Assembly (NCBI GenBank): GCA_902763615.1
Contig: CACWSX010000011.1
Coordinates: forward strand, 1-64,000
Direction of reading: 5' to 3'
Length of the DNA stretch: 64,000 nt
From: an uncultured Prevotellaceae bacterium
GTDB taxonomy: Bacteria; Bacteroidota; Bacteroidia; Bacteroidales; Bacteroidaceae
Shown: piece by piece, positions 16,747 to 27,570 of the stretch
How the letters are laid out: every line of letters starts with the position of its first letter
How positions within the stretch are numbered: position 1 is the stretch's first letter
Position numbers and translations under genes: made by a program
The notes under the pieces: generated by a model
Told to the model about the DNA's origin: nothing
The model's input: only the letters and a program-made list of their open reading frames with translations
Databases searched by the model: none

Positions 16747-17975
16747 AAAAGTATCTCATTATCACGGCTTTATTAGCATTCAATATCAATATTTTTGCAC
16801 AACAGTTCGAAGATTATTTCGAGGACCGCACTCTTCGTTTGGATTACACCTTCGCTGGCTGTGACGTCATGCATAATATCTATGTTGACGAACTCGTCAG
16901 TCTTCCCCATTGGTATGGGCGCAGACATAGGCTTGCAGAACTTCCCTTGAAAGGTAATGGTCAGATTACTGTCCGTTCGAAGATAGACAGTGTGGTTATT
17001 TACCGCCATGCCTTCTCTACCCTCTTCCAAGAATGGCTAGCAACTGACGAAGCCAAGAACACACAGAAATCATTCGAAAACGTATTCCTCGTTCCCTTCC
17101 CAAAAGCTCCCGTAGAAATCAAGGTGGAGTTGTTTGACAATCACAATATGGTGGTAAACTCGCTAACGCACACCGTAAATCCCAAAGATATCCTGATTCG
17201 CAAGGCGGGCGAACGTGACATTACCCCCTACGACGTTTTACATCATGCCAATGACACGTCGCACTGCATTCATATCGCTTTTGTTGCTGAAGGCTATACC
17301 GAAGACGAAATGGACCATTACCTGAGAGACTGTCAGAAGGCCATCGGTTCGCTATTCAACCATGAGCCCTTTAAATCACTACAAGACCGTTTCCAAATCA
17401 TCGCCTTAAAGTCCGTCTCGCAGGAATCAGGCACAAGTGAACCCTCAAGGGGCATCTGGAAAAATACAGTTCTTGGTTCCCACTTCGACACTTTTTATAG
17501 CGATCGTTATCTGACAACACTACATCTGAAGCGTCTTCACGACGTCTTAGCGGGCACACCCTACGAGCATGTCATTATTTTAGTAAATACTGAGCATTAT
17601 GGCGGAGGCGGCATCTATAATTCATATAACCTCAGCTATACGGGCGGCTCGCAGTTTTTACCTGTCGTGGTACATGAATTCGGACACAGTTTCGGAGGTT
17701 TAGGCGACGAGTATACCTATGGCAACGACGACCCTATTTATTTCGATGACACGGAGCCCTGGGAGCCTAACCTCACCACCAAGGCCACAGCCTTCATCAA
17801 GTGGGAGAATCTCATCAAAGCTGGTAAGGCTGGACTCATCGAGGGTGGCGGCTATCAAGAAAAAGGCGTATGGCGAGGTTGCGAGAATTGTCGCATGCGT
17901 ACCAACGAAGAGCCCGAATTCTGTGCAGTCTGTAAACAGGCGCTCAAGGAACTGATTGATTTTTATACGGAATAA
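16743..17975 (+). CDS. exported M64-family zinc metallopeptidase
   Basis: 410 residues from the ATG at 16743, which overlaps the folK-like stop in ATGA; an upstream in-frame start lies inside that gene and is rejected. The signal peptide MKKYLIITALLAFNINIFAQ is followed by the peptidase domain with the zinc motif HEFGHSFGGLGDEY (about residue 310), the M64 signature. M64 includes Clostridium IgA protease, but most Bacteroidota members have unknown substrates. A C-terminal Cys cluster (GCENCRM...FCAVC) may form a disulfide or zinc knuckle. Confidence 0.88.
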   Translation: MKKYLIITALLAFNINIFAQQFEDYFEDRTLRLDYTFAGCDVMHNIYVDELVSLPHWYGRRHRLAELPLKGNGQITVRSKIDSVVIYRHAFSTLFQEWLATDEAKNTQKSFENVFLVPFPKAPVEIKVELFDNHNMVVNSLTHTVNPKDILIRKAGERDITPYDVLHHANDTSHCIHIAFVAEGYTEDEMDHYLRDCQKAIGSLFNHEPFKSLQDRFQIIALKSVSQESGTSEPSRGIWKNTVLGSHFDTFYSDRYLTTLHLKRLHDVLAGTPYEHVIILVNTEHYGGGGIYNSYNLSYTGGSQFLPVVVHEFGHSFGGLGDEYTYGNDDPIYFDDTEPWEPNLTTKATAFIKWENLIKAGKAGLIEGGGYQEKGVWRGCENCRMRTNEEPEFCAVCKQALKELIDFYTE

Positions 17976-18908
17976 TCAAAGTGAATCAAGGCTGTCAGAA
18001 TACAGACTGGCGGCTTCGTCGCTTCGCTCATCATCCGTCATCTCCACCAGTGGATGAATATCCATCACTTCAAGATTAATACCTATACGATTCATATTTT
18101 GATTCGTATAGGTGAGTTGCGCACCAAACAGACAGATGGTCCACGACATCTGTACCCACAACATGAAGAGCGGCAAAGCAGCAAAGGAGCCGTATATGGC
18201 GTTGTAGCCCGTCACCCATATCTGTGAATGAATATAAACCACCTGTAGCACGTGCATGCCCACACCAGCCAAAATGCCAGGAATGATGGCACACGAAGGT
18301 TTGACCCGCGTGTTAGGCATATAGATATAAAGACCAATGAAAATGAGCGACAGAAGGACATAGGGCGTGAGATCGAGCAGATAGTGCACCGCAGTCCCTA
18401 GATATTCATAACCACTCATCTTCGCAGCAAAGGCCGTCATATAAAATGACAGGCCCATAGAAACAACCAACATAATCGGGAAAAGCAGGAACATGGCCAA
18501 ATAATTGGTAAACGATCGGATGATTGGCCTCGAGTTGCTCAACTGCCAGATATGATTGAACGTTTCCTCTACATTATTCATCAGCATCAGCACGGTGTAG
18601 AGCATGAAGATCAGTCCGATACCAAGGAAAATACCACTTTGGGTGTGTACCAAATAACTGTTGACAAAGCCGATGATGGCGTCTGCTGCTTGGGGCTGCG
18701 ACGAGAGTGTGTCGCGAAACCATATCTCGATGTATTTGTTATAGCCAAACCCCCTCGCAATGGCGAAGATCACCGCGAGGATGGGGACAAAAGCTAAGAG
18801 TGTGGAATAAGTCAGCGCAGAGGCTTGAGCCATGACACGCTTAGCCGTAAAGAAACGAATAGTCAAGCTAAACTTATGATAGATGTTGCTGAGAACGCTC
18901 TTCACCAT
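17976..18908 (-). CDS. YihY/BrkB-family membrane protein
   Basis: 310 residues with about six transmembrane helices (SALTYSTLLAFVPILAVIFA is the family's first-helix signature; then GIFLGIGLIFMLYTVLM, FLLFPIMLVV, YVLLSLIFIGLYIYMPN, IIPGILAGV and LPLFMLWVQMSWTICLFGAQL). It acts in the inner membrane and its transport function is unproven; the name comes from an old tRNA-processing misassignment and from BrkB. It lies 13 nt downstream of RNase P RNA on the same strand, and its stop abuts the M64 gene. Confidence 0.9.
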   Translation of the reverse strand: MVKSVLSNIYHKFSLTIRFFTAKRVMAQASALTYSTLLAFVPILAVIFAIARGFGYNKYIEIWFRDTLSSQPQAADAIIGFVNSYLVHTQSGIFLGIGLIFMLYTVLMLMNNVEETFNHIWQLSNSRPIIRSFTNYLAMFLLFPIMLVVSMGLSFYMTAFAAKMSGYEYLGTAVHYLLDLTPYVLLSLIFIGLYIYMPNTRVKPSCAIIPGILAGVGMHVLQVVYIHSQIWVTGYNAIYGSFAALPLFMLWVQMSWTICLFGAQLTYTNQNMNRIGINLEVMDIHPLVEMTDDERSDEAASLYSDSLDSL

Positions 18909-18921
18909 AATAAAAATAAAA

Positions 18922-19276
18922 AAGCACTGCTCCTGTAAGCCGGGTTCTGTTCCCCCGAAGGGGAGCCTGTCATTTATCTACTCCATGAGTCACCCCATGG
19001 CTCCAGCGTTCTACCCTCCATCGTTTACTCGGGCGGGCGACCCTCAGACGACGGTATACATGAACTTGCAGTCCCCAGTCGGCACAGCCTGATGATCACC
19101 CATCAGCTGGTGGTCTCTTACACCACCTTCTCACCCTTACCCACTCTAGGGGCGGTTGTTTTCTTCTGCCGGCACCTACTGTCACCAATAGCTTCCATTT
19201 TCAGAAGTGGGGCGCCCTATACTGCCCGGACTTTCCTCTCGTACACAGGTACCAGCGACAGGCCGGAGCAGTGCTT
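18922..19276 (-). ncRNA. rnpB: RNase P RNA (bacterial type A)
   Basis: About 355 nt. The universal core GAGGAAAGTCCGGGC is at 19224-19238 and the partner ACAGAACCCGGCTTAC at 18935-18950 (minus strand). The 5' AAGCACTGCTCC pairs with the 3' end GGAGCAGTGCTT, closing helix P1. The RNA is the catalytic part of the tRNA 5'-processing enzyme. It is followed by a T-rich run. Boundaries are from the P1 ends. It fits between the ypfJ and yihY genes with about 20 and 13 nt to spare. Confidence 0.96.
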
Positions 19277-19288
19277 TCAATCTTACAA

Positions 19289-19296
19289 CAAATACA
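19289..19296 (-). promoter_or_regulatory. possible -7 element of rnpB
   Basis: TGTATTTG on the minus strand is two bases off TAnnTTTG and correctly placed, but no good -33 element lies in the ypfJ coding end. Weak. Confidence 0.3.
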
Positions 19297-19298
19297 GA

Positions 19299-20171
19299 TT
19301 ACAAATCGTTGTAATTCTGCACATTAAATGTAGAGGTGGACATATTACCTGTCTCGTAACCTTTTTTCAGCCAGCGCTTACGCTGATCGGAGGTACCATG
19401 GGTGAATGACTCAGGCGTAGCCCTACCCTGTGCCTTCTTCTGGAGCCAATCGTCGCCAATAGCTTTTGCTAATTCCAGACCTTTCTCCAAATCGCCATAC
19501 TCCATCGAGTGGTTAATGGCATCCTCATAGTGAGCCCAAACACCTGCATAATAGTCAGCCAAGAGTTCCAGACGCACACTAATCTGATTGGCGCTCACCT
19601 TATCGGTCTGGTTCATGGCCTGATGAGCCTTACCCAATATACCTAGTGAGTTTTCTACATGGTGTCCGATCTCGTGAGCTATCACATAAGCGTATGCGAA
19701 GGTATTCCCCTCGACACCCAATTGACGCTTCATCTGCGTAAAGAACGAGAGGTCAATGTAGAGTTTCTGGTCGCCAGAGCAATAGAAAGGTCCCACAGCT
19801 GCTGATGCAGAACCGCAGGCAGAATTCACCTGATTGGTAAACAACACCAATGTCGGGGGTTCGTAAGTACGTCCCATCTCTTGGAACACCCTTGTCCACA
19901 CATCCTCGGTAGAAGCGAGAATCTGTTTACATTCAGTAGCCAATTGTTGTTCCTCCTCGGTGAAGCTCTCTGGATCGACGCTCTCTGTCTGGGCAGACAT
20001 TTGCTGTTGGGCAGCCTGAAGACCTGCGGATACTGGATCGCCACCGCTCATCCAAGCAAACAGCGCAGCCACAATGATAGCTCCGATGCCACCGATACCG
20101 GCTTTTGCACCACCACTAAGACCACGACGGTCTTCCACATTACTACTTTCTCTTCTTCCTGTTAATCTCAT
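19299..20171 (-). CDS. neutral zinc metallopeptidase, YpfJ/KPN_02809 family
   Basis: 290 residues with one N-terminal transmembrane helix (about 25-42, GIGAIIVAALFAWMSG) after a basic start (MRLTGRRESSNVEDRRG), which is the family's usual opening. The zinc motif HEIGHHVEN is near residue 165, with YYAGVW and DWLQKKAQGR later. The protein is anchored in the inner membrane with the catalytic domain outside. Substrates are unknown. It starts 12 nt after atpG, so it may be a late gene of the ATP synthase operon. Confidence 0.9.
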   Translation of the reverse strand: MRLTGRRESSNVEDRRGLSGGAKAGIGGIGAIIVAALFAWMSGGDPVSAGLQAAQQQMSAQTESVDPESFTEEEQQLATECKQILASTEDVWTRVFQEMGRTYEPPTLVLFTNQVNSACGSASAAVGPFYCSGDQKLYIDLSFFTQMKRQLGVEGNTFAYAYVIAHEIGHHVENSLGILGKAHQAMNQTDKVSANQISVRLELLADYYAGVWAHYEDAINHSMEYGDLEKGLELAKAIGDDWLQKKAQGRATPESFTHGTSDQRKRWLKKGYETGNMSTSTFNVQNYNDL

Positions 20172-20183
20172 AATCCTAAAAAT

Positions 20184-21158
20184 TTAATTATTCACCGAGC
20201 CTCCAACAATGTCGAGGAGTTCGTTTGTAATGGCCTGTTGACGGCTCTTGTTATATTGAAGGTTCAGTTCTCGTAGTAGTTCGTCGGCATTATCCGTAGC
20301 GGTCTGCATAGCCACCATACGAGCGGCATGCTCAGAGGCATTAGAATCGAGTAGGGCCGTATAGAGCGACAGGTGGGCCAGCTTCGGAATAAGCGAAGAG
20401 AGTACGGTGTTCATATCAGGCTCGACAATGAAGTTGTCGTTCAACGGCTTCACTGCCTCTTCGTCTTCTCTCCTACTCTCCCTCTCTCCTCTCTTCTTTA
20501 GATACTCCTGCGACTCCTTAGTGGCAATCACAGAAGTCAGGTCGCGCTCATGATTGGCCTGCAACTCCGACTCTACATCGATGGGCAGGAAGGTCTTGCG
20601 GGTGAGCACCTGCGAGCCTGCGCTCTTGAAATGATGATAAATGAGGTCAACCTTGTCGATCTCACCATCCGCAAACTTCTTACCCAGCTCCATCGCAATC
20701 TCAATACATTGCTGCACATTAGGCTTATCTGCCAACGCCGAGAATTCGCCCTGTACTTTCAATCCCATTTTGCAGGCTTTCTCATGACCTTTACGGCCAA
20801 TGGGATAGATCTCGACATTATCACGACCGATGGTCTTGTCGTACTCGTCGACAGCGTGCAACATCATCTTGATGGTGTTGGCATTAAAACCGCCACAGAG
20901 CGACGAATTTGACGTGAAGACCACCAGGGCTGCCCTTTTCACGGGGCGCACCTGATCGTAGATGGTCTGGGCTTCAGCCTCGGCAGCGAGAAACGACTTG
21001 AGGATGTGCTCCAGCAACTCCTCGTAAGGAAGCATGTTCTGAATGGCTACCTGTGCGTGGTGCAGTTTGCTGGAGGCCACCATCTTCATGGCCGACGTGA
21101 TCTTGCGCGTGGAGTTGACGGAGGCGATGCGGCCTTTAATTTCTTTTAAACTTGGCAT
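20184..21158 (-). CDS. atpG: ATP synthase F1 subunit gamma
   Basis: 324 residues; the central rotor stalk. The N-terminus MPSLKEIKGRIASVNSTRKITSAMKMVASSK and the C-terminus NKSRQQAITNELLDIVGG are conserved. It is longer than the usual ~290 residues because a charged insert (KKRGERESRREDEE, near residue 225) precedes FIVEPDMNTVLS. That insert is encoded by a polypurine/polypyrimidine tract at about 20458-20503. A long heptamer hairpin lies upstream. Last gene of the ATP synthase cluster. Confidence 0.95.
   Translation of the reverse strand: MPSLKEIKGRIASVNSTRKITSAMKMVASSKLHHAQVAIQNMLPYEELLEHILKSFLAAEAEAQTIYDQVRPVKRAALVVFTSNSSLCGGFNANTIKMMLHAVDEYDKTIGRDNVEIYPIGRKGHEKACKMGLKVQGEFSALADKPNVQQCIEIAMELGKKFADGEIDKVDLIYHHFKSAGSQVLTRKTFLPIDVESELQANHERDLTSVIATKESQEYLKKRGERESRREDEEAVKPLNDNFIVEPDMNTVLSSLIPKLAHLSLYTALLDSNASEHAARMVAMQTATDNADELLRELNLQYNKSRQQAITNELLDIVGGSVNN
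20458..20503. repeat. polypyrimidine/polypurine low-complexity tract inside atpG
   Basis: On the plus strand a nearly pure C/T run with an approximate 8-bp period (units like CTCTCCTA, CTCTCCCT, CTCTCCTC). On the coding strand it is A/G-rich and encodes the charged gamma insert. Confidence 0.75.
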
Positions 21159-21170
21159 GTTCTTTTATTT

Positions 21171-21267
21171 ATTGAACATTGAACATTGAACATTGATTTT
21201 TATCGAAGACGGAACACCGGGCAAAGGCACGCAGCCCATGTTCAATGTTCAATCTTCAATTATCAAT
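21171..21267. repeat. inverted pair of 7-bp tandem arrays between atpA and atpG
   Basis: 21171-21196 holds 3.7 exact copies of ATTGAAC. 21240-21267 holds four units in the opposite sense (GTTCAAT twice, then CTTCAAT, TATCAAT). The arms are complementary over more than 20 nt around a 43-nt loop, which itself contains GGGC...GCCC. In the atp mRNA this would form a long hairpin just before the atpG start. Confidence 0.9.
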
Positions 21268-21268
21268 G

Positions 21269-22852
21269 TCATTTATACGTTCCTGCGATATCCGCCATCA
21301 CAGCTTCGATCTTGGCTGTCGTCTCGTCGTCGATCTTACCGCTGGCGAGCGTCTCGATCACTTCGGGGCTGGCACTGCGCAGCTTGTCGAGGAACGCCGT
21401 CTGGCACTCTCGCACCTTGTCGATGGGCACCTCGCGCATCAGTCCGTGCACACCGCAATAGAGGATGGCAATCTGCTCGCCTACGGGCATCGGGCTGTAC
21501 TGCGGCTGGATGAGCAGCTGGTTGTTCTTACGACCACGGTCGAGCGTCATCGCCGTCACGGCATCCATATCGCTGGAGAACTTCGAGAAGGCCTCGAGCT
21601 CGCGATACTGTGCCTGGTCGATCTTCAGCGTACCGGCCACCTTCTTCATCGACTTGATCTGTGCCGAACCACCCACACGGGATACGGATATACCGACATT
21701 GATGGCGGGACGGAAGCCCTGGTTGAAGAGGTCGCTCTCGAGGAAGATCTGACCGTCGGTGATGGAGATCACATTCGTGGGAATGTAAGCCGACACGTCG
21801 CCAGCCTGCGTCTCGATGATGGGCAGAGCGGTCAACGAGCCACCACCCTTCACATGACCTTTCATGCATTCGGGCAGGTCGTTCATCTGCTCGGCCACCT
21901 CCTGCTGCTCGTTCATCTTGGCTGCACGCTCCAACAGACGGGAGTGCAGATAGAACACATCGCCCGGATATGCCTCACGTCCTGAGGGACGGCGCAGGAT
22001 CAGCGACACCTCACGGTAGGCTACAGCTTGTTTCGAGAGGTCATCGTAGACCACTAGTGCTGGCAGGCCTCTGTCACGGAAATACTCACCGATGGCGGCA
22101 CCAGCAAACGGTGCATAGTACTGCATGGCGGCAGGATCGGCTGCGGTTGCAGCCACCACGATGGTGTAAGGCATAGCGCCATGCTCCTGCAACGTGCTGA
22201 CGAGGGCGGCTACTGTAGACGCCTTCTGGCCGATGGCCACATAGATACAATAGACAGGCTTGCCTGCCTCATAGAAACTCTTCTGATTGATGATGGTATC
22301 CACGGCGATGGCGGTCTTACCCGTCTGACGGTCGCCGATGATGAGCTCACGCTGTCCACGTCCGATAGGAATCATCGAGTCGATGGCCTTCAGACCTGTC
22401 TGCAGCGGCTCCTTCACGGGCTGACGGTAGATCACACCAGGGGCCTTACGATCGAGCGGCATCTCAAACGCGTCGCTCAGATCGATGTCGCCCTTGCCGT
22501 CGATAGCCTGTCCCAGCGGATTGATCACACGGCCCAGCATGTTGTCGTTGACACGGATAGAGGCGATACGCTTCGTGCGCTTCACGACCATACCCTCCTT
22601 GATGCCCGATGTACTACCGAGGAGCACACAACCCACGTTGTCCTCCTCCAAGTTCATCACGATGGCCATCGTGCCGTTCTCAAACTCCAACAGCTCGTTG
22701 GCCTCTGCATTGCGGAGTCCGTAGATGCGGGCCACACCGTCGCTGACGGTCAGCACGGTTCCCACCTCATCGAACTTCTCGGCATTGGAGATACCCTTCA
22801 GCTGGTCGAGCAGAACCTGGGACACTTCGCTTGGTTTAATCTTATCTGACAT
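21269..22852 (-). CDS. atpA: ATP synthase F1 subunit alpha
   Basis: 527 residues, normal length. The non-catalytic nucleotide site has P-loop [14 protein letters not shown], with [32 protein letters not shown] and the conserved [16 protein letters not shown] near the arginine finger. It forms the alpha3beta3 head with AtpD. It lies 9 nt downstream of atpH, and a heptamer hairpin separates it from atpG. Confidence 0.97.
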   Translation of the reverse strand: MSDKIKPSEVSQVLLDQLKGISNAEKFDEVGTVLTVSDGVARIYGLRNAEANELLEFENGTMAIVMNLEEDNVGCVLLGSTSGIKEGMVVKRTKRIASIRVNDNMLGRVINPLGQAIDGKGDIDLSDAFEMPLDRKAPGVIYRQPVKEPLQTGLKAIDSMIPIGRGQRELIIGDRQTGKTAIAVDTIINQKSFYEAGKPVYCIYVAIGQKASTVAALVSTLQEHGAMPYTIVVAATAADPAAMQYYAPFAGAAIGEYFRDRGLPALVVYDDLSKQAVAYREVSLILRRPSGREAYPGDVFYLHSRLLERAAKMNEQQEVAEQMNDLPECMKGHVKGGGSLTALPIIETQAGDVSAYIPTNVISITDGQIFLESDLFNQGFRPAINVGISVSRVGGSAQIKSMKKVAGTLKIDQAQYRELEAFSKFSSDMDAVTAMTLDRGRKNNQLLIQPQYSPMPVGEQIAILYCGVHGLMREVPIDKVRECQTAFLDKLRSASPEVIETLASGKIDDETTAKIEAVMADIAGTYK

Positions 22853-22861
22853 TGTTTATTG

Positions 22862-23401
22862 CTATTTAAGTGAGTTAAGAATTGAGTTGAGTTTCGACTT
22901 GACACTCGCATCCATGCGATAGGTGTCGTATTCGAGGATAAAGCCACCGATGATATCGGGGTTCACCTCGGTCTCAAACTCCACCGTTCCATTAGTCTTG
23001 CTTTCCACCATCTGACGCATCTTCTGCTCAGTGGCAGGAGAGACGGCAGCAGCGGTGATAAGTCTGCCACGGATGACGTTCTTCTGTTGACGATAAAGCG
23101 TGACGTATGAATTGGCGATGAATTGCATCACGTTCTCGCGGTCTTCCTTCAGCACAAGACTGATGAAGGCCTTGGTCAGTTCGCAGGGCTTCTCGCCGAC
23201 GGCTGTCAGCAAGAGCGTCTGCTTCGTGTCCTTCGAGAGCATCGGGTTGTCAATTGTCTGCCTCAGCTGTGGCACCTCGGCATAGGTCTTCGCCATCGTC
23301 TGCATCTCCTTGTAGACGTCGGCCTCGATCTTCGCGTCGGTGGCACTCTTCAGCAGCGCCCTGGCATAACGAACCGATATGACTCCTATATCCATACGCA
23401 A
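22862..23401 (-). CDS. atpH: ATP synthase F1 subunit delta
   Basis: 179 residues; the OSCP-like subunit that ties the peripheral stalk to the head. ISVRYARALLKSATD at the start is the family signature, followed by LPQLRQTIDNP-like and AVSPATEQKMRQMVESK segments and GGFILEYDTYRMDASVKSKLNSI at the end. It lies 4 nt after atpF and 9 nt before atpA. Confidence 0.93.
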   Translation of the reverse strand: MRMDIGVISVRYARALLKSATDAKIEADVYKEMQTMAKTYAEVPQLRQTIDNPMLSKDTKQTLLLTAVGEKPCELTKAFISLVLKEDRENVMQFIANSYVTLYRQQKNVIRGRLITAAAVSPATEQKMRQMVESKTNGTVEFETEVNPDIIGGFILEYDTYRMDASVKSKLNSILNSLK

Positions 23402-23405
23402 TCAC

Positions 23406-23900
23406 TTAATTTACAGAAACCTCATCCAGCATACGGTCGATCAAATCCATCTGCGTCTTGTCGTCCTTCAGGTTCTGACGAAGCACCTTCTCGGCAATCT
23501 CGACGCTGAGGGTAGCTACTTGCTTGCGGATATCGGCGATGGCGGCTTTCTTCTCCTGTTCGATGGCGATGCGGGCATCCTCCATCAGACGGGCACCTTC
23601 CTGACGCGCCTTATCCTGGGCTTTCTCTACAATGGCATCGCGGGTCTCTGCAGCCTCCTTCAAGATCTGAGCCTGCTTCTCGCGTGCCTCCTGCAAGATG
23701 GATTCACCTTCTTTCTGTATATTGGCAAGTCGTTCGTTGGCCTCATGCGCCTTGCGCAGCGAGTCGTCGATGAAAGCCTGACGCTCCTTCACCATACCTG
23801 TGATGACAGGGAAACCAAACTTCCACAGCAGGAAGAACACCACGAGGAACGTGATGGTCATCCAGAACAACAGACCAGTACTCGGAATCAATAAATCCAT
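23406..23900 (-). CDS. atpF: ATP synthase Fo subunit b
   Basis: 164 residues. One N-terminal transmembrane helix (GLLFWMTITFLVVFFLLWKFG), then a long coiled coil of alternating charged residues (QEAREKQAQILKEAAETRDA) that forms the peripheral stalk. Length and pattern are normal for b. It lies between atpE and atpH. Confidence 0.93.
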   Translation of the reverse strand: MDLLIPSTGLLFWMTITFLVVFFLLWKFGFPVITGMVKERQAFIDDSLRKAHEANERLANIQKEGESILQEAREKQAQILKEAAETRDAIVEKAQDKARQEGARLMEDARIAIEQEKKAAIADIRKQVATLSVEIAEKVLRQNLKDDKTQMDLIDRMLDEVSVN

Positions 23901-23946
23901 AGACTGAATGTTTTAACTATTCACTTTTTTACCTTTTAACCTTTGC

Positions 23947-24189
<243 letters not shown>

Positions 24190-24223
24190 TTAATGTTTTA
24201 ATTATTAATGTTTTAAATGTTTA

Positions 24224-25276
24224 TTATTCATGTTCTGGTTCAACTCTTGCCAAGCCGATAAATACGGCAGACAGCATCGTGAATACCATCGCCTGGATGA
24301 AACAGACCAAGCACTCGAGGCACATCATGAAGATACTCATGATAACGCTCAGTGCCGACATCGACAGCTGTACGGCCACCGTCTGGGCAGCCACCAGGAA
24401 GATGATACACGTAATGGCCACCGCGATGGCGTGACCCGCCATCATGTTGGCGAAAAGTCGGATCATCAGGGCGAAGGGCTTCGTGAAGATACCCACGAAC
24501 TCAATCACGGGGATGATGGGAATCGGAGCCTTCAACCATGTGGGCACTTCAGGCCAGAAGATATCCTTCCAGTAGTGCTTGTTGCCCGAGAACTGCACAA
24601 TCAGGAAGGTGCAGAGGGCGAGGAAGAACGTCACAGCGATATTGCCCGTCACGTTTCCAGAGCCTGGCGGGAACGGTATCAGGCCCATCACATTACACGT
24701 GAAGATGAAGAAGAAGCAGGTGAGCAGATAGGGCGTGTATTTCTCGTAGCCCTTCCCTACTCCCGGCTTGATGATCTCATCCACCACATACATCACGAGC
24801 ATCTCGACAAAGCCGACGAAGCCACCAGGTGCACCATCCGAGGCCTTGCGCTTCTTGTACCAGCGGGCGCTGAACAGGATGCAGCACAGCAGGATGGCCA
24901 CATTGATGAACATCACGGCCACCGTCTTGGTGATCGACAGGTCGAGCACGGGCTCGCCGTTCTCAACTATCTTGCCAGCGTTGTCACCCTCGGTCGCAAT
25001 GGCCAGGCCGTAAGGGCCCTGACGCAGTCCGTTGGCATCAGCATGGTGCTCGAACTTCGACGAGCAGAACACATGCCAGCCTGTAGAGCTGTTGACAATG
25101 ACGGGCAGCGGGATCACCAGCGGCTTCCCTTCTCCGAGGTCGGTCACATGCCATTCGTGTGAGTCCTTGATATGCTCAAGCACCACCTCCTTGGCCGAGA
25201 AATCCTCTGCCGCCATCGCAGGCACCAATGCGAACATCAGCAACGCAACGCTAAGCAGTCGTTTGATGTGATTCAT
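24224..25276 (-). CDS. atpB: ATP synthase Fo subunit a
   Basis: 350 residues, longer than E. coli a because it has a signal-peptide-like N-terminus (SVALLMFALVPAMAAED) and about 100 extra periplasmic residues, as in other Bacteroidota. The membrane part has FFFIFTCNVMGLIPF, the stator helix with essential Arg in LMIRLFANMMAGHA and the closing FIGLARVEPEHE. It forms the half-channels for ions with the c-ring. Confidence 0.94.
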   Translation of the reverse strand: MNHIKRLLSVALLMFALVPAMAAEDFSAKEVVLEHIKDSHEWHVTDLGEGKPLVIPLPVIVNSSTGWHVFCSSKFEHHADANGLRQGPYGLAIATEGDNAGKIVENGEPVLDLSITKTVAVMFINVAILLCCILFSARWYKKRKASDGAPGGFVGFVEMLVMYVVDEIIKPGVGKGYEKYTPYLLTCFFFIFTCNVMGLIPFPPGSGNVTGNIAVTFFLALCTFLIVQFSGNKHYWKDIFWPEVPTWLKAPIPIIPVIEFVGIFTKPFALMIRLFANMMAGHAIAVAITCIIFLVAAQTVAVQLSMSALSVIMSIFMMCLECLVCFIQAMVFTMLSAVFIGLARVEPEHE

Positions 25277-25289
25277 TATTCTTTGTTAC

Positions 25290-25559
25290 TTAATGTCTTA
25301 ATTTTAGTGTTACAACCATCGTTATCGCGTACATTATTATAAATATGGCGGCGAAGCGGATGGCTTCTTCTCTATTCTCGGTGAAGAATACGTAGAGCCC
25401 GACAACTGTAGCAACGAGCAGCATACGTATTGTTGCCATAATCAGATAGAAGTGGACCAGATGGTCAGGTGAATGCCGCTTGACGAGGTCATAGCCCTTC
25501 ACGTAGGCAACCCCTAACAAGGTGAAGAAGAGGACAGAGAGGATGATTTCGAAAGCCAT
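25290..25559 (-). CDS. AtpI-like small membrane protein of the ATP synthase operon
   Basis: 89 residues with three hydrophobic stretches (FEIILSVLFFTLLGVAY, YLIMATIRMLLVATVVGLYVFF, FAAIFIIMYAITMVVTL). Its place between atpC and atpB is where subunit I is found in other operons, and the size and topology fit. Sequence similarity to AtpI is weak, so the name is positional. Likely role: assembly of the c-ring or Mg2+ handling. Confidence 0.7.
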   Translation of the reverse strand: MAFEIILSVLFFTLLGVAYVKGYDLVKRHSPDHLVHFYLIMATIRMLLVATVVGLYVFFTENREEAIRFAAIFIIMYAITMVVTLKLRH

Positions 25560-25566
25560 ACGCGGC

Positions 25567-25803
25567 TTAGTCCTCCTTCAGTTCCACACAGAGTGATACC
25601 TGATTCTTCTGTACCTCTACGAATCCGCCCAGAATCGGCAGCTGATTCCCTGCATACTCCACCACTCCCTTCGTCAGAATGGAGATGATAGGCGCATGGT
25701 CGGTCAGAATCTCAAAGTTTCCCTGTGCGCCAGGTACCTTGACACTCTCCACCTCACCGGTGAATTCTATCCTTTCAGGCGAAACTATCTTTAATTGCAG
25801 CAT
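25567..25803 (-). CDS. atpC: ATP synthase F1 subunit epsilon, short form
   Basis: 78 residues from the ATG at 25803 (MLQLKIVSPERIEFTGEV). An upstream in-frame start would reach into the heptamer spacer and atpD end and is less likely. The ten-stranded beta-sandwich domain is complete (GAQGNFEILTDHAPIISIL, GGFVEVQKNQVSLCVE), but the C-terminal two-helix hairpin that inhibits ATP hydrolysis in E. coli is absent. The enzyme must prevent wasteful hydrolysis in another way or be less inhibited. Confidence 0.9.
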   Translation of the reverse strand: MLQLKIVSPERIEFTGEVESVKVPGAQGNFEILTDHAPIISILTKGVVEYAGNQLPILGGFVEVQKNQVSLCVELKED

Positions 25804-25805
25804 AT

Positions 25806-27400
<1,595 letters not shown>

Positions 27401-27416
27401 TTAGAACTAGTCGATT

Positions 27417-27444
27417 GCAAAGATAGTTAAAATATTCGGAACAA
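27417..27444 (-). promoter_or_regulatory. promoter of the ATP synthase operon
   Basis: On the minus strand TATCTTTG at 27417-27424. A TTTG at 27441-27444 is only 16 bp upstream, within a T/A-rich run, so the -33 position is approximate. Confidence 0.65.
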
Positions 27445-27499
27445 AAAAACTTTTGGCCGAAAAAATCCTAAAAAATACATTTATAGCTAAATTTACAAC

Positions 27500-27556
27500 A
27501 AAAAAAGGAAGACAGGTCTTTGATTCTCACCGGTATCAAGTGACCTGTCCTCCTTA
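27500..27556 (-). terminator. terminator of the exported protein gene
   Basis: On the minus strand GGAGGACAGGTC pairs with GACCTGTCTTCC, with an inner CTTGAT/ATCAAAG stem, followed by eight T residues. Confidence 0.85.
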
Positions 27557-27570
27557 CCTATCGTATGTGC

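Noticed and set aside
18920..19280. Small open frames within the RNase P RNA
   Set aside because: The RNA core motifs and closing helix P1 explain the region fully.
21171..21267. CRISPR array
   Set aside because: The units are 7 bp with no spacers, and there are no cas genes.
24230..25162. Long open frame on the plus strand across atpB
   Set aside because: It is antisense to a clear ATP synthase a subunit, and its translation is rich in His, Arg and Asp without any fold or motif.
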